Positions 1 through 5,080 of a stretch of DNA of 8,719 nt are shown here, piece after piece. The DNA is from a bacterium (GTDB lineage Bacteria > SZUA-182 > SZUA-191 > JAJRXT01). The DNA lies in contig JAJRUU010000190.1 in NCBI GenBank assembly GCA_024277605.1, positions 1 through 8,719 on the forward strand. Reading direction: 5' to 3'. The position numbers and the translations under genes were made by a program. The first letter of the stretch is position 1, and each line of letters starts with the position of its first letter. A model generated the notes under the pieces. The model ran no database searches. It had not been told where the DNA came from and saw only the letters and a program-made list of their open reading frames with translations.

Positions 1-90
1 AGGTTGATAATTAAAAAACGTTTGTCTGCGGATTTATTTATTAATTGCGGCTTGTTCACTATTTTTGACAACTTAAGCCCGACAGACTCC
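1..90 (+). mobile_element. Probable right end of an insertion sequence
   Basis: The sequence up to about base 90 reads as the 3' end of a transposase frame. The recognisable TOPRIM-protein frame on the same strand resumes within about ten bases (codons from about 96 onward). This abrupt change suggests an element boundary near 90. Read inward from the boundary on the minus strand, the terminus would be GGAGTCTGTCGGGCTTAAG. The left end, its inverted repeat and any target duplication are outside the window, so the exact boundary and family are inferred. Confidence 0.42.
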
Positions 91-93
91 TAG
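1..93 (+). CDS. C-terminal fragment of a probable transposase (5' end outside window)
   Basis: Frame 1 is open from the first base to a TAG at 91-93 and gives 30 residues ending in CGLFTIFDNLSPTDS. The last codons are written in DNA that looks like a transposon terminus, with AGCCCGACAGACTCC at 76-90. A transposase frame that runs into its own terminal repeat and ends in a motif of the type NLSPT is common in DDE transposases of the IS1182/IS5 kind, but I recall this from general knowledge and cannot assign the family from 30 residues. No catalytic residues are visible. The fragment could instead be chance coding, so confidence is moderate. Confidence 0.42.
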   Translation, partial: RLIIKKRLSADLFINCGLFTIFDNLSPTDS

Positions 94-680
94 ATGTTTA
101 TATATTAAAGGCAGCTTGGAAAAAGCTATATACAAAAGAACTTCCATTTGAAATTATGTGTTGTAATACTCTTTCCAAACAAGAAGCTGGACCTGATGCA
201 GGATGGAGCAGGTTATCAGAAAGATTAAAATCAGTATTGCATGGAAGTCCGAGAAAGGAAATGGGCCTATTTGATAGAGATGAGGCAGGGATTAAAGCGT
301 TTAATGATTTTGGAAAAAATTTTATGCTATTTAATGGCAATGCGGATATAAAGAAGCATAAAAATGAAAGAGCATTTGCTGTTTTGTTGCCTGTACCAGA
401 AGGGAAAGAAACTTTTGCAAAAAGCAAAAATTTGCCTTTAGAACATTATTTTTCTGAAGAAGTAAAACGAAAAAGAACTAATAATGGTTTTGGCCTCAAA
501 TTTGAAAATATTCATAAGCGACAGAAACTTTTTGAGTTGTGCAAAGAACTTCTTGATAAACCACATTTTCAAAAGATCACTGGTGGAAAAGATGTTTTTG
601 CTAAGGAAATAGTTCCGACTTTACCAAAAGAAGAATTTGAAAACTTCAAAATATTATTTGAGACAATACAAGAAATTTGA
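94..680 (+). pseudogene. 5'-truncated TOPRIM/OLD-like ATPase-nuclease remnant
   Basis: The frame is open from base 69 to the TAA-free end and stops with TGA at 678-680. The first ATG (156) has no ribosome binding site. Clearly protein-like sequence starts further upstream, with YILKAAWKKLY from about base 99, so the original start has been lost. The segment GLFDRDEAGIKAF (about 270-308) matches the DxD part of a TOPRIM domain as found in the C-terminal half of OLD-family ATP-dependent nucleases. The conserved glutamate of the preceding EGxTD-type motif and the whole N-terminal ATPase domain are missing. The likely cause is the insertion sequence ending near base 90. The frame is AT-rich compared with the genes on the minus strand, which suggests acquired DNA. 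OLD-like proteins often serve in phage defence; that role for the parent gene is inference. It could also be a short standalone TOPRIM protein, but the lack of a start signal argues against this. Confidence 0.55.
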
Positions 681-709
681 AATCAATAACTAATGCCTTT
701 TATAATTAA

Positions 710-801
710 GTAGGGCAATCTATAATGTTTATTGGATTAAACTTCGTTTAACCCAACAAAACCGTTGATAATGTTGGGTTTCGTGCCTCAACCCAACCTA
801 C
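710..801. repeat. REP-like palindromic repeat, AACCCAAC/GTTGGGTT type
   Basis: This segment lies in the gene-free stretch 681-979. It holds three interlocking stems. The first is TTGGATTAAAC / GTTTAACCCAA at 732-756, with one mismatch. The second is AACCCAACA at 750-758 with TGTTGGGTT at 772-780. The third is GTTGGGTT at 773-780 with AACCCAAC at 790-797, followed by CTAC. The second and third stems share one arm, so only one can form at a time. A related copy with the CCCAACCTAC tail occurs at 4920-4950. This motif type is scattered in many bacterial genomes; its function is unknown. Confidence 0.6.
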
Positions 802-819
802 TCACTATAGCTAGCCTTG

Positions 820-842
820 AAAAAGAGGGATCAATGACCCCT
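820..842 (-). terminator. Intrinsic terminator downstream of the zinc-ribbon gene
   Basis: Read on the minus strand this is AGGGGTCATTGATCCCT followed by CTTTTT. The stem has seven pairs including one G-U, with a three-base loop and a five-U tract. It lies about 140 bp past the stop codon of the 67-residue gene and would end minus-strand transcription before the left-end accessory DNA. The 11-bp flank CTTTTTCAAGG is identical to the flank of the terminator behind guaB3. Confidence 0.6.
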
Positions 843-908
843 CGGCTTGTCCTCAAGCCGAAATCGTAGAGGGCAATGCTTCCCTTATCTTGTTTCGGCT
901 TGGGGACA
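843..908. repeat. Inverted repeat with alternative hairpins
   Basis: TGTCCTCAAGCCGAAA (848-863) pairs with TTTCGGCTTGGGGACA (893-908) over 16 bases with one mismatch, which is a G-U pair in RNA. CGGCTTG (843-849) also pairs perfectly with CAAGCCG (854-860) around a four-base loop. The arm at 854-860 is common to both, so the structures exclude each other. On the minus-strand transcript they sit between the zinc-ribbon stop codon and the terminator at 820-842. This may be a degenerate mobile repeat or a structured 3' untranslated region. Confidence 0.6.
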
Positions 909-979
909 GACTGAAATATAGAATTTATTAGTAGAATATGAACTATACCCAGAAAATGGTGGGATTTATTGAAGCTGAG

Positions 980-1183
980 CTAAACCTTTTCTATATAACT
1001 CATTCTTTCCCCACACTTGGGGCAGAAATATTTTTTAAAAATTCGTCCCTTTTTGGATTCATCGGGCAGGCATTCAAAACATACGCTGGTTTCACATTTG
1101 GGGCAGTTATAGAGTGTGGTCATGGTATACACTCCGGTTTTCTTGCCACAGTAAGAACATATCTCTTTTTTTTCCGCAGCCAC
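980..1183 (-). CDS. Small protein with four CxxC pairs (putative zinc ribbon)
   Basis: A 67-residue protein with four CxxC knuckles: C9/C12, C27/C30, C35/C38 and C54/C57. Eight cysteines at these spacings fit two bound zinc ions, either as two ribbons or interleaved in a cross-brace. The rest is charged, with no signal peptide or membrane segment, so it is probably cytosolic. The start is GTG at 1183, supported by AAAGGAG seven bases upstream on the minus strand; no ATG lies nearby in frame. It follows guaB3 after a 96-bp gap that contains a terminator, so it probably has its own promoter, though I see no convincing one. A terminator follows at 820-842. Function is unknown; possibilities include nucleic-acid binding, protein contact or metal storage. 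The conserved cysteine layout, start signal and terminator make it a real gene. Confidence 0.75.
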   Translation of the reverse strand: MAAEKKEICSYCGKKTGVYTMTTLYNCPKCETSVCFECLPDESKKGRIFKKYFCPKCGERMSYIEKV

Positions 1184-1254
1184 CTTCTTTCTCCTTTACT
1201 CTATCAAAGCGCATGGAATGTGGCAGGTGTGGATTTTCACCATAGTCCACCTTG

Positions 1255-1273
1255 AAAAAGGGGACCAGTCCCC
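1255..1273 (-). terminator. Intrinsic terminator just after guaB3
   Basis: On the minus strand GGGGACTGGTCCCC is followed at once by TTTTT. The stem is five pairs, four of them G-C, with a four-base loop. It starts six bases after the guaB3 TAG. It should close the transcription unit that includes coaX, the unknown gene, the dnaC-like gene and guaB3. Confidence 0.72.
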
Positions 1274-1279
1274 AATAAC

Positions 1280-2440
1280 CTATTTTCCCATTCCAACATG
1301 TTGTTGTTGTTGAAAGATTTTGCCTTCGGTCTTTATCGCCGGCGCAATAATTATTTCCGTTAACTGCATTTCTTTGATATTCCTGGCGCCGCAGTTTCCC
1401 ATTGAGGTCATTAACGCCCCCACCAGGTTTTGAGAACCGTCGTCCAGGTCGGCCGGGCCAAACAATATTTGGTTTAATGAACCGGAGGTACCCACCTGAA
1501 TTCTGGTGCCGCGGGGGAGATTAGCATGCTGGGTAGCCATTCCCCAGTGATGTCCCCTGCCTGGGGCTTCCTCGGCTTTGGCGAAGGCTGAACCGACCAT
1601 CACCGCATCCGCTCCGCTGGCAAAGGCTTTGCAAATATCACCCCCGGTGCTCATTCCTCCATCAGTAATAATCGGCACATAGCGCCCGTTCTGTTTAAAA
1701 TAAAAATCACGCGCAGCGGCCGCATCGGCGGTAGCGGTAACTTGAGGCACTCCGATACCTAACACACCACGGGTGGTACAGGCAGCTCCAGGCCCCACTC
1801 CAATTAACAAGCCATCAATCCCGGTCTGCATTAATTCCAAAGTGGTACTGTAGGTTACGCAATTGCCCACTATAACAGGGATGGACAGCATCGACTTTAA
1901 TTTAGCGAAATCTACGGTTTCGTATTCGGAGGAGATATGCCGCACTGTGGTTACCGTAGACTGTATAACCAGTATATCGGCGCCGGCTTCTTCTGCGACC
2001 TTTCCTAATTGGTAAGCCCGCTGCGGAATAGTAGACACAACTGCCGGAACGCCGGCTTGTTTTATCTCTTTAATTCTGGCGGCAACCAGCTCTTCCTTTA
2101 TCGGTTCGGTATAGACGGTCTGTAGAATCCGGGTAGCTTCAGCCGGTGATGCGGCAATTATTTTTTCCACTACTTTATAGGGATCGTAATAGCGAGTATA
2201 GACCCCCTCTAAGTTCAAAACAGCTACCCCGCCTAATTTACCCATAGCAATAGCAAATTTGGTATCCACCACACCATCCATAGCAGCTGCTAAAATGGGA
2301 ATATCAAAACCATACGGCCCCAGTTCCCAGCGGGTATCTACATCGTTTGGATTTATGGTTACCGCTCCCGGAACTAAAGCTATTTCGTCAAAACCATAAC
2401 AACGCCTGGCCTTCCTCCCGCGACCAACCCACATGCCCAT
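1280..2440 (-). CDS. guaB3: GuaB3-family IMP dehydrogenase-like protein
   Basis: A cytosolic (beta/alpha)8-barrel enzyme of the IMP dehydrogenase/GMP reductase superfamily. IMP dehydrogenase oxidises IMP to XMP with NAD+ in guanine nucleotide synthesis. The barrel motifs are clear: AAAMDGVVDT at 51-60, the active-site loop GVGPGAACTTRGVLGIG at 214-230 with candidate catalytic Cys221, the phosphate-binding DGG at 260-262, and MVGSAFA at 281-287. At 386 residues it lacks the two CBS domains of ordinary GuaB (about 490 residues). Its N-terminus (MWVGRGRKARRCYGFDEI) and the TTRGVLGIGVPQ loop are those of the GuaB3 subfamily known from actinobacteria and cyanobacteria. Start: AGGAGG lies eight bases before the ATG at 2440, with a second in-frame ATG two codons later. 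It is 52 bp behind the dnaC-like gene and followed by a terminator. The subfamily is sure; whether it makes XMP in this host is inferred from family work. Confidence 0.9.
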   Translation of the reverse strand: MGMWVGRGRKARRCYGFDEIALVPGAVTINPNDVDTRWELGPYGFDIPILAAAMDGVVDTKFAIAMGKLGGVAVLNLEGVYTRYYDPYKVVEKIIAASPAEATRILQTVYTEPIKEELVAARIKEIKQAGVPAVVSTIPQRAYQLGKVAEEAGADILVIQSTVTTVRHISSEYETVDFAKLKSMLSIPVIVGNCVTYSTTLELMQTGIDGLLIGVGPGAACTTRGVLGIGVPQVTATADAAAARDFYFKQNGRYVPIITDGGMSTGGDICKAFASGADAVMVGSAFAKAEEAPGRGHHWGMATQHANLPRGTRIQVGTSGSLNQILFGPADLDDGSQNLVGALMTSMGNCGARNIKEMQLTEIIIAPAIKTEGKIFQQQQHVGMGK

Positions 2441-2492
2441 AGAATCTACCTCCTAGAAAATGAAAATTTAAAGTTTAATCACTATATGTTTT

Positions 2493-3281
2493 CTATTTAC
2501 TAAGCGAACCCGGCCTTTTTTTCTGCTCCCGATAATCCTTCGACACGATTTCAAATTCCTGGCACATCTCGTGCAACCGGGAACGCAGTCGAACCCCGAT
2601 ACGGTCGGTAAGGGTTTCATCATCCAGCTTTCCTGGATTATCCATCCTGTTGGAAGTAATAATTGTAATTAGATTGTCATTGTAACGCTTATTAATAATA
2701 TACTCAACTATATCCCGCACCCAGTCGGTAATCTTCCAGGCCCCCAAATCATCCAGCACCAATACCTCTTTAGTCACCACCGGCTCCAATACCGAAAATT
2801 CTGAGGTTTGCGAATTAGGGGTATAACTGCGCTTGATTTCTTTGAGCAGGTCCCTGAAATCATAAAACAGACAGGGTACCCCCTTATTTAAAGTTAATTC
2901 GGTAATTATGGCTACCGCTAAATGGGTCTTGCCCACCCCGCAGGATCCCATGAAAAACAGGCCTTTGCTTACCGCCGGATACTTCTTTACCAGTAAATTG
3001 GCCACTTCATGGGGTTGGGATAACTTATGATTGATGCGCCGTTTGCTGCTTGATCCTTCATATACCTCAAAATTATCCAACCGGCAATTAAGGAATTTGT
3101 TCGGAATTTTGGCTTCCTGATATAAACGTTGCCGTCGTTGTTCATCAAAACAGCGGCAGCGTTTTACCTGAGAGCTATCTTCTGTACTCAGCGTCTCCCA
3201 ACCACCGCCGCCACAATGGGGGCAAGGTTTTACATTATCGTGCCCCTTGGGGACTTGCTTTAATGGAAAGTTACGATTCAT
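2493..3281 (-). CDS. DnaC/DnaI-like AAA+ ATPase (helicase loader type) with zinc-binding N-terminus
   Basis: A 262-residue AAA+ ATPase of the DnaC/IstB/DnaI group. Such proteins load the replicative helicase ring at origins or restart sites, or help transposases. Residues 20-44 carry CPHC and RCRC, a probable zinc-binding module. Walker A is GSCGVGKT at 112-119, Walker B is VLVLDD at 173-178, sensor 1 is TSNR at 209-212, and DRIGVRLRSRL at 226-236 carries the likely arginine finger. The zinc module ahead of the ATPase recalls Bacillus DnaI more than E. coli DnaC. Its ATG overlaps the stop of the upstream gene by 4 bp (ATGA), with GAGGT 11 bases upstream. No transposase is adjacent, so the IstB role is unlikely. 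Host replication or primosome duty is the best inference; phage origin is the alternative. Confidence 0.85.
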   Translation of the reverse strand: MNRNFPLKQVPKGHDNVKPCPHCGGGGWETLSTEDSSQVKRCRCFDEQRRQRLYQEAKIPNKFLNCRLDNFEVYEGSSSKRRINHKLSQPHEVANLLVKKYPAVSKGLFFMGSCGVGKTHLAVAIITELTLNKGVPCLFYDFRDLLKEIKRSYTPNSQTSEFSVLEPVVTKEVLVLDDLGAWKITDWVRDIVEYIINKRYNDNLITIITSNRMDNPGKLDDETLTDRIGVRLRSRLHEMCQEFEIVSKDYREQKKRPGSLSK

Positions 3282-3928
3282 AGTTCGTATAACCTCAATT
3301 CGGGTAGACCATAAAACTTAAACACCCACTCGCCGACCAACTCACGATAGGTAGCCTGGTAAGCCTCAGGCCGCATCCAGCGCCGATACGTTTTAAGCTC
3401 AGCCTCCGCTTCCGCCTCAATCTGTTTCAGCTTAGCTTGGGGCATAATGTCCCGCAATATTTCCAACAACTGCTGCCGGATAATTTCTAATTTTGATTCC
3501 AATTGATCAAATTGCGCCAGAAATATCAAGTTATCCAATGAGGCTTGAACAGGCTGCCAAAGCTTAAACCTGCCCTCATCCGGTTTAAGCTTAGTTTGCA
3601 GCTCCCGCTTAAAACCGGTTAAATGCCGCATTATCTCTTCTTTGGGGAGAGCAGGCTTGCCGCCTGATAAATCCGCCGACCCCAATGTTTGTTTTTTATA
3701 CTCCCGCCAGCATTCATCCACCTGCGGTTTACAATAGGCCAAAAAATTGATTTCTTGTTTCTCAGAACCTTTTTGGCTAAATGTCTTATCAATACCCCGC
3801 AAAATCACCTGCAAGGGAATTCCCCCATCTTCCCACTCACTCATAACCTGCCAGTCCTTAGGGGAAAGCATCAACCCCCGGCCCCGCTTTTTTATAAAGA
3901 AGCGCTCAATCTCAGCGTAATAGTTCAT
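3278..3928 (-). CDS. Conserved-looking protein of unknown function, coupled to the DnaC-like loader
   Basis: A 216-residue cytosolic protein with no signal peptide or membrane segment. The N-terminal 80 residues (RFFIKKRGRGLMLSPKDWQ, then EWEDGGIPLQVILRGIDKTF) form a compact pattern that I associate with uncharacterised proteins encoded next to DnaC-like ATPases in anaerobic Firmicutes and deltaproteobacteria; this is memory, not a search. The rest is strongly helical and charged, with a possible coiled coil around residues 125-185 (EIIRQQLLEILRDI, then EAEAEAELKTYRRW). I see no DnaD signature. The gene overlaps coaX upstream and the dnaC-like gene downstream by 4 bp each (ATGA), so translation is probably coupled, and AAAGG lies just before its start. 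Clostridia often pair a DnaD-domain gene with a DnaC-like gene, so this protein may fill the DnaD place as a helicase-loader partner. That role is inference. Confidence 0.72.
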   Translation of the reverse strand: MNYYAEIERFFIKKRGRGLMLSPKDWQVMSEWEDGGIPLQVILRGIDKTFSQKGSEKQEINFLAYCKPQVDECWREYKKQTLGSADLSGGKPALPKEEIMRHLTGFKRELQTKLKPDEGRFKLWQPVQASLDNLIFLAQFDQLESKLEIIRQQLLEILRDIMPQAKLKQIEAEAEAELKTYRRWMRPEAYQATYRELVGEWVFKFYGLPELRLYEL

Positions 3929-4701
3929 GAGCCTTTATGCTTGTTACGCTCATAGATAATACGCAGCCCCTGCAGGGTGAGCCACGGGTCTATCTCTTTA
4001 ATATATTTAGAATATGGGCTGATGCGTTCGGCTAAGCCCCCGGTAGCTATTGTCTTGGGCATATCACCCAGCTCTGCACCGATCCGCTCGATCATCCCAT
4101 CCACCAGGCTGAGGCAGCCATAGAACAGACCCGACTGCATACTGCTTACCGTACCCTTGCCGATTACTAGTCCGGGATCGACCACATCCACCTTGGGCAG
4201 TTGAGCGGTATAACGGTAAAGGCTTTCAGCTGAGATGTTCACCCCGGGAGCAATAGCGCCCCCTAAATATTCACCCTTAGAGCTTATCACACAAAAGGTG
4301 GTTGCGGTACCAAAATCTACAATAATCAATGGGCCGCCAGAACGCTCAAAAGCCGCTACGGCATTCACTAACCTATCAGCCCCCCCCTCTTTTGGATTAT
4401 CACAGCACACCGAAATCCCTAAATCCAGGGATGCGTTTACCAATAAAGGAGTGACGTTAAAATAGCGCTCACACATATTCACTAGCGAATCAGTCAAGGG
4501 CGGAACTACCGAAGAGATAACCGCCGCCTCAATTGGGGGAACGTCCGAAGACGCTGAACTCAGCAACTGTCGAAACATAACCCCTAATTCATCACTGGTT
4601 TGGGGCCAATGGGTGGAGATGCGCCAGTGGTCTACCAGCTCTTTATCCGAAAAGACACCAATAACTGTAGTTGTATTGCCTAAATCTATGGTTAATAACA
4701 T
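3925..4701 (-). CDS. coaX: Type III pantothenate kinase
   Basis: Phosphorylates pantothenate with ATP, the first step of coenzyme A synthesis; type III enzymes form cytosolic dimers and are not inhibited by CoA. At 258 residues the length is usual. It has the acetate-kinase-fold motifs: DLGNTTT at 6-12 (phosphate 1), DNPKEGGADRLVN at 101-113 with catalytic Asp109, IVDFGTATTF at 127-136, GGAIAPG at 147-153 and TGGLAE at 220-225. The start at 4701 is fixed by the family's MLLxIDxGNT opening. Oddly, there is no purine-rich ribosome binding site: the bases before the ATG read TTTCCTGATAAATA on the minus strand. The 375 bp back to birA are packed with repeats, which may have displaced the original leader. 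A weak TTGGCA, 18 bp, TAAACA pair near 4730-4759 is the only candidate promoter, and I do not trust it. The stop overlaps the next start (ATGA). Confidence 0.95.
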   Translation of the reverse strand: MLLTIDLGNTTTVIGVFSDKELVDHWRISTHWPQTSDELGVMFRQLLSSASSDVPPIEAAVISSVVPPLTDSLVNMCERYFNVTPLLVNASLDLGISVCCDNPKEGGADRLVNAVAAFERSGGPLIIVDFGTATTFCVISSKGEYLGGAIAPGVNISAESLYRYTAQLPKVDVVDPGLVIGKGTVSSMQSGLFYGCLSLVDGMIERIGAELGDMPKTIATGGLAERISPYSKYIKEIDPWLTLQGLRIIYERNKHKGS

Positions 4702-4775
4702 TATTTATCAGGAAAGGAATTAATGTTGTTTAGGTGTGGCGCCAGTGTTGTGCCAACCTTAAATTGTCGTGAGTC

Positions 4776-4870
4776 GTCACCCTGAGCAAGGCGAAGGGTC
4801 TGTCAATGTATGTAAGGTGAAGATTCTTCGCGGAGTTTATCCTTGAGCATAGCGAAGGGCGCAGAATGAC
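4776..4870. repeat. Dispersed palindromic repeat (GTCACCCTGAGC/GCAGAATGAC type)
   Basis: The segment opens with GTCACCCTGAGC, continues with GCGAAGGGTCTGTC, and ends in AGCGAAGGGCGCAGAATGAC. Both halves carry the GAGCANNGCGAAGGG core. AGATTCTTCGC at 4820-4830 is partly complementary to the closing half (GCGNAGAAT). This is the familiar intergenic repeat of the GTCATTCTGAGC...GAAGAATCT and CCTGAGC...GAAGGGTCT kind seen in many genomes. It lies in the birA-coaX gap; no coding function is expected. Confidence 0.6.
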
Positions 4871-4919
4871 ACCTGACAGATCGGTTGAGAAACGAAACTT
4901 AAACATTACAAGTGGCATT

Positions 4920-4950
4920 GTTGGGTTTCACTTCGTTCTACCCAACCTAC
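4920..4950. repeat. Second copy of the GTTGGGTT/CCCAACCTAC repeat
   Basis: GTTGGGT at 4920-4926 pairs with ACCCAAC at 4940-4946 and is followed by CTAC. The order of parts matches 773-801 (GTTGGGTTTC, short loop, ACCCAACCTAC), about 4.1 kb away. The two share sequence beyond the stem, so they are copies of one repeat family rather than chance hairpins. Confidence 0.65.
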
Positions 4951-4969
4951 TTTTATGCTTGACCCGACG

Positions 4970-5080
4970 CTAGTGTCATGTCATCCATGTAACGTATGAT
5001 TGTCATTCCCGCGAAGGCGAGAATCCACAAGCTTTGGATGCCGGATCAAGTCCGGCATGACAGATTTGACATGACACTAG
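4970..5080. mobile_element. 111-bp MITE-like element with perfect 14-bp terminal inverted repeats
   Basis: CTAGTGTCATGTCA at 4970-4983 is the exact reverse complement of TGACATGACACTAG at 5067-5080. The element encodes nothing and is short, AT/GC-mixed and palindromic, which fits a miniature inverted-repeat element moved by a transposase elsewhere. Both ends begin with the palindrome CTAG (with TA inside), so a TA or CTAG target duplication cannot be told apart from the repeat. No longer flanking duplication is seen. A separate palindromic repeat (5001-5062) is nested within. The birA stop codon (5077-5079) is inside the right terminal repeat. Confidence 0.6.
5001..5062. repeat. Nested palindromic repeat (TCATTCCCGCG ... 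CCGGCATGACA)
   Basis: TGTCAT at 5001-5006 pairs with ATGACA at 5057-5062, and ATGCCGGA at 5038-5045 pairs with TCCGGCAT at 5051-5058 around TCAAG. ATTCCCGCGAAGGCGAGAAT makes a further imperfect hairpin on the left. The consensus TCATTCCCGCGAA...GAATCC...GGATGCCGGATCAAGTCCGGCATGAC is a widespread intergenic repeat. Its place inside the 14-bp inverted repeats makes the whole a nested structure. Confidence 0.65.

Noticed and set aside
98..427. Minus-strand open frame of 109 residues
   Set aside because: It lies opposite the TOPRIM-like frame, has no ribosome binding site and no recognisable motif; it is a shadow.
700..910. CRISPR array in the repeat-rich left region
   Set aside because: The repeats are palindromic units of differing sequence with no regular spacing and no cas genes nearby.
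938..1255. Plus-strand open frame of 105 residues
   Set aside because: It runs antisense to the zinc-ribbon gene across both of its boundaries and into the guaB3 terminator; the cysteine pattern on the other strand is clearly the real one.
2441..2492. Separate promoter for guaB3
   Set aside because: The 52-bp AT-rich gap shows no convincing -35/-10 pair; co-transcription from upstream explains it better.
2493..3281. IstB helper of an insertion sequence
   Set aside because: No IstA-type transposase or terminal repeats lie beside it, and it is translationally coupled to a chromosomal-type operon.
4730..4759. TTGGCA/TAAACA as a coaX promoter
   Set aside because: The -10 matches the consensus poorly and the spacing is 18 bp; too weak to list.
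4730..4918. Minus-strand open frame of 62 residues between birA and coaX
   Set aside because: It is composed of palindromic repeat sequence and has no start signal.
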